Part shown: in pieces, positions 8,455 through 18,784 of the stretch | Layout of the letters: every line of letters starts with the position of its first letter | How positions within the stretch are numbered: position 1 is the stretch's first letter | From: Gammaproteobacteria bacterium | Lineage (GTDB): Bacteria; Pseudomonadota; Gammaproteobacteria; Legionellales; Legionellaceae | NCBI GenBank assembly: GCA_022600575.1 | Contig: JAHZKF010000027.1 | Location: 1 to 42,384 of the forward strand | Direction of reading: 5' to 3' | DNA length: 42,384 nucleotides | Notes under the pieces: generated by a model | The model's database searches: none | Told to the model about the DNA's origin: nothing | The model's input: the letters and a program-made list of their open reading frames with translations, nothing else | Program-made: the position numbers and the translations under genes

Positions 8455-8857
8455 ACATGTATCTTTTTTGCGGCTGGTTTAGACTCAATAAGTTGCCTCA
8501 AAAAAGCTTCAATGCTCTCGCCATTTATCCATTGGACTTCTGCATACTCAACGTGATAGTTAGCCAAATTAATACCAGCAATTAAATTAACGCGCTTTTG
8601 ACAAGCGGTCATTTTCTCGGGTTTTCGAACCCCTTTTGCTATCCAACCATAGGCTAATTTTGTTTGATGAAATAATCATTCACGTGGCGTCGAATCGTTT
8701 CATCATCTAAAAGTAAAAGACGAGCAATTTCTGAATAGGTATAACCATCATCATATGCTAATACGGATTTAATTCGATCACGTATACAGCCATCACGTTC
8801 TTTTTTATGTCGTTTCTGTAAGTCCGCACGTTCTTGTGCTGTAAGTCTTCTGTCCAT
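8450..8857 (-). pseudogene. IS630-family transposase, 5' half with internal deletion
   Basis: From ATG at 8857 the minus strand encodes a 67-codon helix-turn-helix start (MDRRLTAQERADLQKRHKKE, then YSEIARLLLLDDETIRRHV) and stops at 8654. In another frame, from about 8665, it continues LAYGWIAKGVRKPEKMTACQ and then KRVNLIAGINL up to VIW at the transposon border. In intact IS630 transposases more than 100 residues, including the first catalytic Asp, lie between these blocks, so there is an internal deletion plus frameshift. The C-terminal part is at 1-166. The gene was thus probably dead, or died, independently of the Tn3 insertion. Confidence 0.85.
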
Positions 8858-8958
8858 GCGCGTATTTGATCATAACCAGCTTAAATTCGCAACTTGATTG
8901 GCGATGGGTATAGGTAACAGAAGTATATGACTGTCATTCTGTTACCTGACTGATGATA

Positions 8959-9702
8959 TTAGACCGGTGTCGGTTCAGCCCCGGCATTTGCGTCTACCTT
9001 ACTATCAGATGAACCTGAAAAAAAGCCAAATTTTGTTGCCGCATAGCCTGTTAAAAGCAAAGCACCTGCTCCTGCTACATATGCACCAGGCGTTATCCCC
9101 ATACCAGAGGCAATCATGCCTAAACCAACAAGTAATAAAATAGCACTGAGTGCAAGCGTTATCGGATGAGACATTATCATTGTAAAAAGACCTGGATTTG
9201 TATCCGGTTCTGAATATACCATGGCAGGATAAGACTGGATTGTATCAGGATTTCTTTTGATGTTTAGCTTAATTAAACCATCGTCTGACAAGATAGGAAC
9301 ATCAAAATTACAGTAGTTACCGGTGTAGTGTAGATGTTGGGTAGATTCTATGTCGTCATCACTTGTAAAATCTTGATTCATTTGTTTTTTAATGTCTCTA
9401 ATATTAATGCTAAAAGAAAGTTTTTCTTTACTTTTTGTATTTGAACCAGAATGGGTTGAGGAGCTAGTAGAGCTTAATGACTTATTTTGATAAGCATTGT
9501 CATATACAGCGGGATAAGTCTCTTTGCCATAAAGATTTTTGACAGCCTGAATATAACGTTCAAACGCTTCTTTCGATTCTTTTTGGGCAATCACATTGCT
9601 ATATTTTGATGGAATCACTCGAAAGTTAGCTTCGGCACTTGCAGCGTCGCCTAATAAATCAATGACTTCATTAAATTGCTCTTGCGTAATAATCATATTC
9701 AA
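8959..9702 (-). CDS. Hypothetical protein with Ser-rich linker and two C-terminal membrane helices
   Basis: I do not recognise this 247-aa protein. It has a polar N-terminus (1-75; MNMIITQEQFNEVIDLLGDA), a Ser/Thr-rich low-complexity stretch around 79-90 (SLSSTSSSTHSGSNTKS), a soluble middle, and a pair of hydrophobic segments around 178-222 (PITLALSAILLLVGLGMIAS and the Gly/Ala-rich GAYVAGAGALLLTGYAATKF) separated by a short turn, then a short acidic tail (ADANAGAEPTPV-like). A membrane hairpin near the C-terminus is a frequent design in Legionella type IV effectors, but there is no direct evidence of secretion. ATG is preceded by GGAGG. It stands alone, 57 bp upstream of the region downstream of copA on the same strand. 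Confidence 0.7.
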   Translation of the reverse strand: MNMIITQEQFNEVIDLLGDAASAEANFRVIPSKYSNVIAQKESKEAFERYIQAVKNLYGKETYPAVYDNAYQNKSLSSTSSSTHSGSNTKSKEKLSFSINIRDIKKQMNQDFTSDDDIESTQHLHYTGNYCNFDVPILSDDGLIKLNIKRNPDTIQSYPAMVYSEPDTNPGLFTMIMSHPITLALSAILLLVGLGMIASGMGITPGAYVAGAGALLLTGYAATKFGFFSGSSDSKVDANAGAEPTPV

Positions 9703-9760
9703 CCTCCATAGCTCAACAAAGCTATCAAATTATACATCAACTTGATTTATTTGAAAACAA

Positions 9761-11884
9761 TTAAATGATTTTTTTTGTGTTCAGACGTAAAGCATTGAGG
9801 ACAACACTAAGAGAACTCATTGACATGGCAAGTGCTGCAATTAAAGGGGAAAGCTGTAAACCAAGCCAAGGATAAAATACGCCAGCAGCCAGAGGAACAC
9901 CTAATGCATTATAAAAAAATGCAAAAAAGAGATTTTGTCGTATATTTTGCATCACAGCATGTGAAAGGTGTATTGACTCAACCAAGTTATTTAAGTCACC
10001 TCGAAGTAAAGTAATGCCCGCACTTTCCATTGCAACATCTGTCCCTGTACCCATAGCAATACCTACGTCTGCCGTAGCAAGGGCCGGGGCATCATTAATA
10101 CCATCTCCTGCCATGGCAACGATTTTTCCCTTTTTTTGATAGGTTTGAATAATATGATGTTTATCTCGGGGTAACACATCGGCATAAACTTTATCTATAT
10201 TCAGTTGTTTTGCCACTGCTTTGGCCGTGATTAAATTGTCTCCTGTCAACATGATTGAGGTTAATCCTGCTTTTTTTAATGCATCAAGTGCTGAAGGCGT
10301 TGAAGGTTTAATGGCATCCATTATGACTATGAGCCCTGCAATGTCTTGATCGACACTCATCCAAATGACAGTTGCACCTTGTTTACGAAACGCATTGGCC
10401 TCTTTTTCAAGGACAGAAGTATCAAGGTTAAGTGCAATCATTTTTGCTTGGTTGCCTAAAGCCAGCTGTTTTTTATTAACTTGCCCCGTAACACCTACTC
10501 CTGGAAGCACTTCAAACTCATTCACTTTTAAGTTTTCAACATTTCTCCTTTTAGCTTCCATTCTTATGGCATTCGCAAGAGGGTGTTCACTGTTTTGTTC
10601 AAGTGCATTTGCAAATGTAAGTAAGGTATTTTTATCAAAATCTTTTGTTGGAATAATATGGGTAAGGATAGGGTGGCCTAGGGTTAATGTCCCTGTTTTA
10701 TCAAAAATAATGGTGTCAACTTTTTCAAATATTTCGAGTGCTTCAGCATGCTTAATGAGGATGCCTCTGCGTGCACCACGCCCAACACCCACCATGATAG
10801 ACATCGGCGTTGCAAGGCCGAGAGCACAGGGGCATGCGATAATGAGTACGCTAACAGCTGCCACTAAGCCATGACTGATACCTTCTGATGAGGAAAATAA
10901 CGTCCAAGCAATAAAAGCAAGTACGGCAACAGCAATCACAATAGGGACAAAATAAGCTGAAACCGTATCAGCTAAACGCTGAATAGGCGCATGACTTCTT
11001 TGTGCCTCAGAAACAAGATGAATAATATGTGCAAGCAGGGTATCAGAGCCTATTTTTTCAGCTTCTATAATCAGCACACCGGCACCGTTAACTGTACCAG
11101 TAACAACGGCACTTTCTTCTGTTTTACTGACAGGCATAGACTCGCCTGTGAGCATAGATTCATCCACCAAACTCTCACCTTCGAGCACGCGTCCATCCAC
11201 AGGTATTTTTTCACCGGGTCTAATGCGTAATATATCTTTTAATTGGATATCTTCAACTGCGACATCTTCTTCTTTATTTTTTATTAAACGGTGCGCTATT
11301 TGCGGCGTTAGGTTCAACAACGCTTTAATCGCATGCCCTGTTTTTTCTCGTGCTTTTATTTCTAACATTTGACCGAGTAGAACTAAAACAACAAGCATTG
11401 CAGCAACTTCAAAATAAACAGGGATTTGACCGGTTTTAGAATGCATGCTCACCGGAAAGATACTCGGAAGTAAAGTAGCAACCATGCTATAAAGTAAAGC
11501 AACCCCTGTGCCCATTGCAATGAGTGTAAACATATTCAATGTACGCGTTTGTATTGAGCGTAAACCTCGCTTAAAAAAAGGGAATCCTCCCCAAAGTACA
11601 ACGGGTATTGCAAAAACAAGTTGAAAAATATTCGAAATAGTTGGAGCAACAAATTGGTTTATATTAAATAAATGCTCGCCCATGCTTAAAATGACGATGG
11701 GTATACTTAAAATTAAACTGATCCAAAACCGACGTTTAAAATCCAGTAATTCGCTATTTTCTGTGTTTTCAATGGTTTGTTTAGATAATGTTTCAGGCTC
11801 AAGAGCCATTCCACAAATAGGGCAGTCACCGGGAGAGGCCTGTCGAATATCTGGGTGCATAGGACAGGTGTAAATAGTATCCAT
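9761..11884 (-). CDS. copA: Copper-exporting P1B-type ATPase
   Basis: Inner-membrane ATPase that pumps Cu+ out of the cytosol for copper tolerance. The 707-aa protein starts with a Cys/His-rich heavy-metal-binding domain, [24 protein letters not shown] (7-28), instead of the usual ferredoxin-like CxxC domain. It then has the actuator TGES (about 246-249), the transmembrane ion motif CPC (about 351-353), the phosphorylation site DKTGTLT (Asp at about 395), the HP motif EHPLAN and the hinge GDGINDAPA. All catalytic elements are present, so it should be active. It is 17 bp downstream of a small gene with a strong ribosome binding site and is probably cotranscribed with it. Silver or another monovalent metal is an alternative substrate. 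Confidence 0.94.
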   Translation of the reverse strand: MDTIYTCPMHPDIRQASPGDCPICGMALEPETLSKQTIENTENSELLDFKRRFWISLILSIPIVILSMGEHLFNINQFVAPTISNIFQLVFAIPVVLWGGFPFFKRGLRSIQTRTLNMFTLIAMGTGVALLYSMVATLLPSIFPVSMHSKTGQIPVYFEVAAMLVVLVLLGQMLEIKAREKTGHAIKALLNLTPQIAHRLIKNKEEDVAVEDIQLKDILRIRPGEKIPVDGRVLEGESLVDESMLTGESMPVSKTEESAVVTGTVNGAGVLIIEAEKIGSDTLLAHIIHLVSEAQRSHAPIQRLADTVSAYFVPIVIAVAVLAFIAWTLFSSSEGISHGLVAAVSVLIIACPCALGLATPMSIMVGVGRGARRGILIKHAEALEIFEKVDTIIFDKTGTLTLGHPILTHIIPTKDFDKNTLLTFANALEQNSEHPLANAIRMEAKRRNVENLKVNEFEVLPGVGVTGQVNKKQLALGNQAKMIALNLDTSVLEKEANAFRKQGATVIWMSVDQDIAGLIVIMDAIKPSTPSALDALKKAGLTSIMLTGDNLITAKAVAKQLNIDKVYADVLPRDKHHIIQTYQKKGKIVAMAGDGINDAPALATADVGIAMGTGTDVAMESAGITLLRGDLNNLVESIHLSHAVMQNIRQNLFFAFFYNALGVPLAAGVFYPWLGLQLSPLIAALAMSMSSLSVVLNALRLNTKKII

Positions 11885-11901
11885 TAATCACACTCTACCT
11901 A

Positions 11902-12165
11902 TTAGTGACGTGATTTATCCGTATGGTGTTGATGTGCACGATAAGTACGTAAAAGCCGTCTTAAATAATCAACTTGTTCGCGTTGATCCTCGCGTTCACC
12001 TGGCATATTTTCTTCTGCTGCCACATGTTGTAATTCAATGTCGTTGAGCCAATTGTCGAGGGTTTTAATTTTATTATCTAACGACAATTTACGGTCGTGG
12101 GCAACATCAGAAGGTTTTTTGTAAAAATTAAGGGGATTTGCTATTTTTTCTTTGGATATGCTCAT
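11902..12165 (-). CDS. Small soluble protein upstream of copA, unknown function
   Basis: An 87-aa charged protein, MSISKEKIANPLNFYKKPSD, with predicted helices and a His-rich end (RAHQHHTDKSRH). The start at 12165 is preferred over an upstream in-frame start at 12210 because AAGGAG lies 6 bases before this ATG. The His-rich C-terminus and the 17-bp gap to the copper ATPase suggest a link to metal handling, but the function is not known to me. It is predicted cytosolic, with no signal peptide. Two hairpin repeats lie upstream of its promoter region. Confidence 0.75.
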   Translation of the reverse strand: MSISKEKIANPLNFYKKPSDVAHDRKLSLDNKIKTLDNWLNDIELQHVAAEENMPGEREDQREQVDYLRRLLRTYRAHQHHTDKSRH

Positions 12166-12269
12166 GATGATCTCCTTTTTGATAAACATCACGTCCTCAT
12201 GTCCTGTCATTTTTAATTCTAGACTATATTTTAAGCGAGGGGAACACTTTTTACTGCATTTGAAATATG

Positions 12270-12309
12270 CCCTAAGCCTACGTGCCCTGCTTTATGCCAG
12301 GGCATCCAG
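12270..12309 (-). repeat. 40-bp hairpin repeat, copy A
   Basis: On the minus strand it begins CTGGATGCC and ends ACGTAG with TAGGG at the edge. It contains a perfect 7-bp stem (TGCCCTG / CAGGGCA) with an 8-base loop. It is the inverted counterpart of copy B at 12331-12370, 21 bp away. Confidence 0.65.
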
Positions 12310-12330
12310 TGCTTTAATACGTCAATTTAC

Positions 12331-12370
12331 CTGGATACCGCACCTATGGCACGGTACGTAGAGAGTAGGG
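12331..12370 (+). repeat. 40-bp hairpin repeat, copy B
   Basis: It begins CTGGATACCG and ends GGTACGTAG with TAGGG at the edge. The ends match copy A, but the stem bases differ (TACCG / CGGTA) while pairing is kept. The 182-bp gap between rpoD and the copA operon contains these two copies head to head and nothing else that I can identify. Confidence 0.65.
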
Positions 12371-12392
12371 CGGAGAATTTAAATCAGCTATC

Positions 12393-14258
12393 TTACGTTT
12401 CGTCTGTTTCAATGAAACTTTTCAGTTTTTCTGAGCGTGAAGGATGTCGCAACTTTCTAAGTGCTTTAGCCTCAATTTGACGAATTCGTTCGCGTGTTAC
12501 ATCAAACTGTTTACCCACTTCTTCAAGCGTATGATCTGTATTCATTTCAATACCAAAGCGCATACGTAACACTTTTGCTTCACGTGGTGTGAGGGTTTCA
12601 AGAATTTCAAGTGTTGCTTCTCTTAAACCTTCGGTTGTTGCTGAGTCGATAGGAGATGAAAGGTTATCATCATGAATAAAGTCACCTAGTCGTGACTCAT
12701 CATCATCACCAACCGGTGTTTCCATAGAGATAGGTTCTTTTGCAATTTTTAAAACTTTTCGTATTTTGTCTTCACTGAGCTCCATTTTTTCAGCTAGTTC
12801 TTCGGGCATTGCTTCTCGCCCGGTTTCTTGCAAAATTTGTCGAGAAATACGATTGAGTTTATTAATGGTTTCAATCATGTGTACCGGAATACGAATGGTA
12901 CGTGCTTGGTCTGCAATAGAGCGGGTAATCGCTTGACGAATCCACCAGGTCGCATAGGTCGAAAATTTATATCCTCGACGATACTCAAATTTATCAACGG
13001 CTTTCATTAAGCCAATATTACCTTCTTGAATTAAGTCAAGAAATTGTAAGCCTCGGTTGGTATATTTCTTAGCAATCGAGATAACTAGCCTTAAGTTAGC
13101 TTCAACCATTTCTTTTTTCGCTCGGCGCGCTTTGGCCTCACCAAGTGACATTTTTCGATTAATATCTTTGGTTTCAATAATGGTTAAACCAGAAACCGCT
13201 TCCATTTCTACCAGTTTTCTTTGAAGCTGTTTGATTTCTGCAGCAACACTATCAATGCGCTCAAGGTCTAATTTTTTAGCTTGTTTTTCTAAAAGCGTAT
13301 CAAGCCAATCTAGATTGGTTTCTTGACCGGGGAAAGTATCAATAAACAGCTTTCTTGGAATACGGCCTTTTTCAAGAGAAAGACGCATAATTCGTCGTTC
13401 AAATTCACGAATTTCATTACGTAAATTTCGAAAGTGACGTGTTAACTTATTAATTTGTTTTGCAGTTAGTTTGAGTTTCAAGAACGACTCAGACATCAAC
13501 TCAATATGTTCTTGTGTTTTTTTCGCCGTGCGTCCATTTTCGTCTAATGCAGCTGACGCATTAATAAAATGTTCTCGCAGCTCATCAAAATAAATTTTAG
13601 CTTGTTCAGGATTAGGTCCTGTTTCACCTTCTTCGCCACCGTCTTCATCTTCGTCATCGGCATCAAGAGAGGCTTCTCCTTTAACATCCGTTTTTTCTAC
13701 ATCATCAAGCATAGAGCCAATTTCTGATGGTGGGGCTTCTTCTGTATCAGAAAAACCACTGATCACATCATTCAAACGCATTTCATCGGCAAGAACGCGA
13801 TCATAATTACTCAATAAAATAGCAATGGTTTCTGGGTATTGAGCCAACGCTTTGAGTACTTGGAAGATACCTTCTTCAATTCGCTTAGCAATGCGAATTT
13901 CACCTTCACGCGTTAAGAGTTCAACAGTACCCATTTCGCGCATATACATGCGAACCGGATCACTTGTGCGTCCTGTTTCTTTAGCCACCGATGCAAGAAC
14001 GGCCGCGGCTTCTTCAACATCTTCGGGCGCTTCTTCAGTGTTTCCGAGTAAAAGTAACTCGTCTGAGCTAGGAGGACGTTCAAATACTTTGATATTCATG
14101 CCTTCTAACATGTTGATGATGACATCAAAGTGCTCTGTATCAACAATGTTTGGCATCAAATCATTGATTTGAAGATAAGTAAGATAGCATTGTTCTTTGC
14201 CGAGGCTAATCACTTTTGCAATCTGGGAGCGTTGTTGTTCTTGATCGTTTACGGACAT
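12393..14258 (-). CDS. rpoD: RNA polymerase primary sigma factor sigma-70
   Basis: Directs core RNA polymerase to housekeeping promoters. The 621-aa protein has region 1.1 at the N-terminus, region 1.2 ([20 protein letters not shown]), the acidic non-conserved region ([14 protein letters not shown]), region 2 ([20 protein letters not shown], then [15 protein letters not shown]), region 3 ([11 protein letters not shown]) and region 4 with the -35-binding helix-turn-helix ([20 protein letters not shown]). The length matches gammaproteobacterial RpoD. In many relatives rpoD follows dnaG; here the upstream neighbour on the same strand is prmC, whose stop codon is 96 bp away. Confidence 0.98.
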   Translation of the reverse strand: MSVNDQEQQRSQIAKVISLGKEQCYLTYLQINDLMPNIVDTEHFDVIINMLEGMNIKVFERPPSSDELLLLGNTEEAPEDVEEAAAVLASVAKETGRTSDPVRMYMREMGTVELLTREGEIRIAKRIEEGIFQVLKALAQYPETIAILLSNYDRVLADEMRLNDVISGFSDTEEAPPSEIGSMLDDVEKTDVKGEASLDADDEDEDGGEEGETGPNPEQAKIYFDELREHFINASAALDENGRTAKKTQEHIELMSESFLKLKLTAKQINKLTRHFRNLRNEIREFERRIMRLSLEKGRIPRKLFIDTFPGQETNLDWLDTLLEKQAKKLDLERIDSVAAEIKQLQRKLVEMEAVSGLTIIETKDINRKMSLGEAKARRAKKEMVEANLRLVISIAKKYTNRGLQFLDLIQEGNIGLMKAVDKFEYRRGYKFSTYATWWIRQAITRSIADQARTIRIPVHMIETINKLNRISRQILQETGREAMPEELAEKMELSEDKIRKVLKIAKEPISMETPVGDDDESRLGDFIHDDNLSSPIDSATTEGLREATLEILETLTPREAKVLRMRFGIEMNTDHTLEEVGKQFDVTRERIRQIEAKALRKLRHPSRSEKLKSFIETDET

Positions 14259-14354
14259 ATGTATTGAGTCTAATTATGTTAAGATACCAAAAAAATTGTT
14301 TCAATTATAAACCGCCTTTACCAAACATGCCAGGAGAATTTTTGGTTTATTATT

Positions 14355-15206
14355 TCACACCACTTTCCATCCAGAAACGACCCGATTATAACCATTCTCA
14401 TCTTGCCAACTTTGAACGTTTTGATAGCCCGCTAAATTTAGTTTTTCGATGAGTTTATCCGCTTGATCATAACCATGTTCAAGTAATAAAAGTCCGCCTG
14501 GTGTCAGGTAATGCATGCTTTTTTGAATCAGATGATTTAAATCATCAAACCCATCTTCTCCACTTAATAAAGCGCCTTTGGGCTCAAAGCGTAAATCGCC
14601 TTGATGTTGATGTGGATCGTCAGCAGCAAGATAAGGGGGGTTTGAAATAATCAAATTAAATTGTAACCCTGATAGTTTTTCAAACCAATCAGACTCAATT
14701 AAAGTGATATTTTTAATGTGATGTCGCTGCATGTTTTGTTTGGTAATACTGAGCGCATCAATACTTTTATCAGAAGCAAGCAAATGCCACAACGGTTTTT
14801 CACTTGCAAGTGCGATGGCAATAGCACCTGTACCTGTACCCAACTCAAGTACCGAGCACGTTTTATGCGCGCCTAATAAGGATAAAGAAAGTTCAATTAA
14901 AAGTTCAGTTTCAGGACGAGGAATTAAAGTGTCAGGTGTTACATAAAAGAGTAAAGACCAAAATTCGCGCTCTCCTAACAAATAAGCAATGGGCACACCT
15001 GTGATGCGTTTCGAAATAACACTTTCAAGTTGTTGTATGCTTTCTGCTGCTAGAGCATCATCGCTGTGAGCATATAAAAAAGCACGTGACTTTTTTAAAA
15101 CATGTGCAAATAAAAGTTCAGCATCTAATTGAGCCGTTGGGCTTGACGTTTTAAGACGTTCTACCGCTTTTTTAAGGCATATTTTAATGGTGTTAGATTC
15201 AGTCAT
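14355..15206 (-). CDS. prmC: Release factor glutamine methyltransferase
   Basis: Methylates the Gln of the GGQ motif in release factors 1 and 2, using S-adenosylmethionine. The 283-aa protein has a helical N-terminal domain and a Rossmann methyltransferase domain with [16 protein letters not shown] (SAM binding) and the signature NPPY in [15 protein letters not shown] at 15206 is chosen over an upstream in-frame start at 15245. It reads MTESN and overlaps the prfA stop in ATGACTGA, which indicates translational coupling. Last gene of the hemA-prfA-prmC operon, so enzyme and substrate are made together. Confidence 0.97.
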   Translation of the reverse strand: MTESNTIKICLKKAVERLKTSSPTAQLDAELLFAHVLKKSRAFLYAHSDDALAAESIQQLESVISKRITGVPIAYLLGEREFWSLLFYVTPDTLIPRPETELLIELSLSLLGAHKTCSVLELGTGTGAIAIALASEKPLWHLLASDKSIDALSITKQNMQRHHIKNITLIESDWFEKLSGLQFNLIISNPPYLAADDPHQHQGDLRFEPKGALLSGEDGFDDLNHLIQKSMHYLTPGGLLLLEHGYDQADKLIEKLNLAGYQNVQSWQDENGYNRVVSGWKVV

Positions 15207-16287
15207 GTTGTCCGAGTGTTGCAAGCAACTCCGCTTGATATTCACGCTTTAAAGGATCAATAACAAGTTTTAAGTCACCCGCCAGTACATCGGTTAGCTG
15301 ATAAAGGGTCAGATTAATACGATGATCGGTTAGTCGTCCTTGAGGGTAATTATACGTACGAATACGCTCTGAGCGATCACCACTGCCCACAAGTGAACGA
15401 CGTGCTTCTGCTTGTTCATCTTGCTGTTTACGTTGTTCGTTATCTAACAATTTGGTTTTAAGCAAGTTCATTGCACGTGCACGGTTCTTATGTTGCGAGC
15501 GTTCATCCTGGCATTCAACCACAACCCCTGTTGGAATATGGGTGATACGTACAGCTGAGTCAGTTTTGTTTACATGTTGTCCACCAGCCCCTGAGGAACG
15601 GTAAGTATCGGTACGCAAATCATCAGGGTTAATTGTAATCTCATGAATTTCATCCACTTCTGGCAAAATGGCAACAGTACAAGCTGAGGTGTGAACACGT
15701 CCTTGTGACTCGGTTTCTGGAACCCGCTGAACACGATGTGCACCTGATTCAAATTTTAGTTTTGAATAAACGTTTTTCCCAATAATACGAACAATAATCT
15801 CTTTAAAGCCGCCATGCGCTCCGTGATTAGTACTCACAATCTCCACTTGCCAACCTTCTGTTTCGGCAAAACGCGTATACATCTTAAATAAATCACCAGC
15901 AAATATAGCCGCTTCATCTCCACCTGTTCCTGCACGTACTTCAAGATAAACGTTACCTTCATCATTGGGATCTTGCGGAATAAGATGCATTTGCAGGGTT
16001 TCATTGAGCGCGGCAATTGATTTTTGCACCTCAAAAAGCTCTTCTTTTGCCATATTTACTAAATCAGCATCATCTGAATCAATGAGTTCATTTAATGATA
16101 CAAGCTCTTTTTCAGCTGTAGACAGTTCTGCATAGTCATTGGCAACAGGTTCAAGTTGTGCGTACTCTTTTGAAAGCGCTTTAAATTGTTCAGTATCAGC
16201 AATAACAGACGAATCAGATAATAAATGTCCAATTTCTTCAAAACGCTCAAGCAATTGCTCAAGTTTTAATTTAAGTGATTTTTTCAT
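15199..16287 (-). CDS. prfA: Peptide chain release factor 1
   Basis: Recognises UAA and UAG stop codons in the ribosome and triggers peptide release. It is 362 aa, the usual length. The catalytic motif [16 protein letters not shown] is in the middle (around 230), and the stop-codon recognition tripeptide region is preceded by [14 protein letters not shown] sequence ([19 protein letters not shown]). The second half has the ribosome-binding [20 protein letters not shown] segment. It overlaps hemA upstream by 17 bp and prmC downstream by 8 bp. Confidence 0.98.
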   Translation of the reverse strand: MKKSLKLKLEQLLERFEEIGHLLSDSSVIADTEQFKALSKEYAQLEPVANDYAELSTAEKELVSLNELIDSDDADLVNMAKEELFEVQKSIAALNETLQMHLIPQDPNDEGNVYLEVRAGTGGDEAAIFAGDLFKMYTRFAETEGWQVEIVSTNHGAHGGFKEIIVRIIGKNVYSKLKFESGAHRVQRVPETESQGRVHTSACTVAILPEVDEIHEITINPDDLRTDTYRSSGAGGQHVNKTDSAVRITHIPTGVVVECQDERSQHKNRARAMNLLKTKLLDNEQRKQQDEQAEARRSLVGSGDRSERIRTYNYPQGRLTDHRINLTLYQLTDVLAGDLKLVIDPLKREYQAELLATLGQHD

Positions 16288-17545
16288 TTTTTACTTTAGG
16301 CATCTCTATTTTTAAAAGATAATTTGCAAGTTTCAATAAATCAGCATGTCCATCAGCTGCAATATGCTGTAAACCGACTGTTGTTGCATGAGTTAATTTA
16401 TTCACCAATTTAGTTGAAAGTTCATGCATCACTGTTTGTTGAGAATGTCCGGACAACATTTTTTTTGTTGCACGCTGCAGCTCGGTTTCAGCTAAAAATT
16501 GCATATTCTCTCGATAATCACAAATCACTTGTTGTGCGGAACGAATTCGATGTTCTCTCAAATATTGCTCTAAAGCAGGTGCAATTAATGTCTCTGCATG
16601 GGTTGCTGCATTTCGTCTTTCATCGAGTCCTTTTTCAATCGCTGAGTGTAAATCATCAATATTATATAAGTGTGTATATGGTAGTTCTGTAACATCTAAT
16701 GCAATATCACGTGGAACCGCTAAATCCAAGAAAAAGAGAGGTGTTTTTCGGGTCTCTCCAATTGATTGTTCTAGCATTGCTTTATCAATAAACGGTAAGG
16801 GACAAGCCGTTGCTGAAATGACAACATCTGTCTTCGGAAGGTGAGTTGGAATATCTGTAATTGAAAGCGGATTAGCATGCCACTTCAGCGCTAATTTATC
16901 CGCATTTTCACGTGTCCGACTTGCAATTGAGAAGTTTCTTACGCCTTCTTGATATAAATATTTAGCGACCAATGCTGCGGTTTCACCTGAACCTATAATA
17001 AAAACGTTGAGCGCTTTGTAATCTGAGAACATTTGTCTAATCAGACGCACAGCAGCTGATGCAATAGAAATGGGTTTATTACCAATACCACTTTGAGTCC
17101 GAATGTGCTTACTCGTACTAAATACAAAAGGAAAAATATGGCGTAGTTCTCGTTTAAGACCACCTTTTTCATCAGCAATTCGAAAGGCTTGTTTTAATTG
17201 CCCTAAAATTTGTGACTCACCTAACATCATTGAGTCTAAACCGCTTGCAACACGAAGTAAGTGTTGAATTGCTTCATAGCTTTGATGTTGATAAATATGG
17301 GGTAATAACATATCAAGAGGGATGTTATTTTCTTCAGAAAGCCAAGAAAGGAGGTCTTCTGGGCTGTCTATTTCACAATAAATTTCGGTGCGATTACAGG
17401 TTGATAGGATAACAGCTTCATGTACAAAAGGAAGTTGTAGTAAGCGATCGAGAGATGCATTATCTGGCGTTGACAACTGCGCCATTTTTTCACGCATAGC
17501 AAGTGACGCTGTCTTATGATTAAGACCCGAAGCAACAAACACCAT
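16271..17545 (-). CDS. hemA: Glutamyl-tRNA reductase
   Basis: First committed step of tetrapyrrole (heme) synthesis by the C5 pathway: glutamyl-tRNA(Glu) to glutamate-1-semialdehyde with NADPH. In the 424-aa protein the catalytic Cys is in [13 protein letters not shown] (about 50), followed by [16 protein letters not shown], the NADPH-binding [15 protein letters not shown] and a C-terminal helical dimerisation domain. The start is ATG with a weak upstream site. Leads the hemA-prfA-prmC operon. The 251 bp upstream (17546-17796), between hemA and sohB, contain only AT-rich sequence and presumably the hemA promoter; I see no convincing operator. Confidence 0.98.
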   Translation of the reverse strand: MVFVASGLNHKTASLAMREKMAQLSTPDNASLDRLLQLPFVHEAVILSTCNRTEIYCEIDSPEDLLSWLSEENNIPLDMLLPHIYQHQSYEAIQHLLRVASGLDSMMLGESQILGQLKQAFRIADEKGGLKRELRHIFPFVFSTSKHIRTQSGIGNKPISIASAAVRLIRQMFSDYKALNVFIIGSGETAALVAKYLYQEGVRNFSIASRTRENADKLALKWHANPLSITDIPTHLPKTDVVISATACPLPFIDKAMLEQSIGETRKTPLFFLDLAVPRDIALDVTELPYTHLYNIDDLHSAIEKGLDERRNAATHAETLIAPALEQYLREHRIRSAQQVICDYRENMQFLAETELQRATKKMLSGHSQQTVMHELSTKLVNKLTHATTVGLQHIAADGHADLLKLANYLLKIEMPKVKNEKIT

Positions 17546-17796
17546 AAATTAAAAAGCCTATGTGCTCAGTTAGCATGATAAAAAGAGAAGGGCTAATTAT
17601 AAACGATTGTAGACTTAAATAAAACGTTTTAAAAAAAAAGCTTACTGTGCAACCCTTAAGAAGTCAGTAAAAATAAAATCACTTTTTTATTATCATAATT
17701 TAAGTCAAAAAAGTCGTGCTTACACATAAGTAATGGTATCAGCATTTGATGCATTCAATTGCTGCTCATCTCCATCTAATCCTAAAATAAGTTTTT

Positions 17797-18783
17797 TTAT
17801 AATCGATATCCTGAATGATGAAACAAAGCACTTAATGGCTTCATTAATTTGCTGGTTAAGGTTTTTTTAACAGGTGTATTAAAAACGAGCGTATTAAATT
17901 TATCAATATCATCATACAAATAGTCATCACTCGTTTTTAAAACATCAATTAATCCCAAGTCTACTGCATCTTTAGCTAACCAATGCTCACCTGTTGAAAC
18001 ACGGTCAATATCAATTTGATTTCGGTAATCAAAAACATGATTACGAAATAAAGCCTGAACAGCTTCTAAATCTTCTTTAAATTTTTCGCGACCTTCTTTT
18101 GTGTTTTCTCCAAGCATGGTCAAAGTTCGTTTATATTTTCCTGCGGTTAGAAGTTCAATATCGATATTATTTTTTTTCAAAAGACGATGAAAATTAGGGA
18201 TTTGTGCGACCACGCCAATAGAACCAATAATGGCAAAAGGAGCCGCTAAAATTTGATTAGCAACACAGGCCATTAAATAACCACCACTCGCAGCAACTTT
18301 ATCAATACAAATGGTTAATGGAATTTTTTTATCTCGTAAACGTTGTAATTGAGAAGCGGCTAACCCATAAGCACTGACTTCGCCTCCTGGACTTTCAACA
18401 CGAAGAACCACTTCATCTTTTGGCGTGGCAAGAGAGAGAATCATTGAAATTTCATCGCGCAATTGAGCAACTTGAGAGCCTTCAACATCTCCCTCAAATG
18501 ATAATACAAAACGAGAAGGTAATTTCGCTTTCGCTTTTTTCTTTTCAGCTTTACTTATTTTTTTACTCTTTTCTGTTTTATTTTTTTTGCTCGTTTTATC
18601 AAGTGGAACCAACTTCTGTAAACGCTTTTTCTCTGCTGCATAAGCATCATTTAAGGATTCAATATGAATCATCGGTTTTGGACGACGCCCAAGAGATAAA
18701 GAACTAACAAATACAATTAAAAAAGCAATGACGAGAGTGATTGTTTTTAACGCAAACAAACCATATTGGGCAAAAAGATCCAT
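17797..18783 (-). CDS. sohB: Inner-membrane S49 family peptidase SohB-like
   Basis: Serine protease of the signal-peptide-peptidase A family, facing the periplasm. ATG at 18783 (MDLFAQYGLFALK) has AAGGAG 10 bases upstream, so the longer in-frame extension to 18957 is rejected. The 328-aa protein has an N-terminal membrane segment (about 12-32), a very Lys-rich linker (KTSKKNKTEKSKKISKAEKK), and the S49 domain with VESPGGEVSAYGLAASQ, the catalytic Ser in KVAASGGYLMACVA and the general-base Lys in GKYKRTLT. A C-terminal hydrophilic end follows. The start is 2 bp after the stop of the LssY-like gene, so they form an operon. Confidence 0.93.
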   Translation of the reverse strand: MDLFAQYGLFALKTITLVIAFLIVFVSSLSLGRRPKPMIHIESLNDAYAAEKKRLQKLVPLDKTSKKNKTEKSKKISKAEKKKAKAKLPSRFVLSFEGDVEGSQVAQLRDEISMILSLATPKDEVVLRVESPGGEVSAYGLAASQLQRLRDKKIPLTICIDKVAASGGYLMACVANQILAAPFAIIGSIGVVAQIPNFHRLLKKNNIDIELLTAGKYKRTLTMLGENTKEGREKFKEDLEAVQALFRNHVFDYRNQIDIDRVSTGEHWLAKDAVDLGLIDVLKTSDDYLYDDIDKFNTLVFNTPVKKTLTSKLMKPLSALFHHSGYRL

Positions 18784-18784
18784 T

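Noticed and set aside
8346..8585. 79-codon plus-strand frame after tnpA
   Set aside because: It runs through the terminal repeat into antisense IS630 sequence. Its first nine residues match the downstream frame in the fossil at 2146-2345, so it is a truncated trace rather than a gene.
10365..10874. 169-codon plus-strand frame
   Set aside because: Antisense to copA across the phosphorylation domain; no start signal or domain.
12211..12392. Possible tRNA or small RNA in the stem-rich gap after rpoD
   Set aside because: The stems belong to the paired 40-bp repeats; there is no cloverleaf and no CCA-side pattern.
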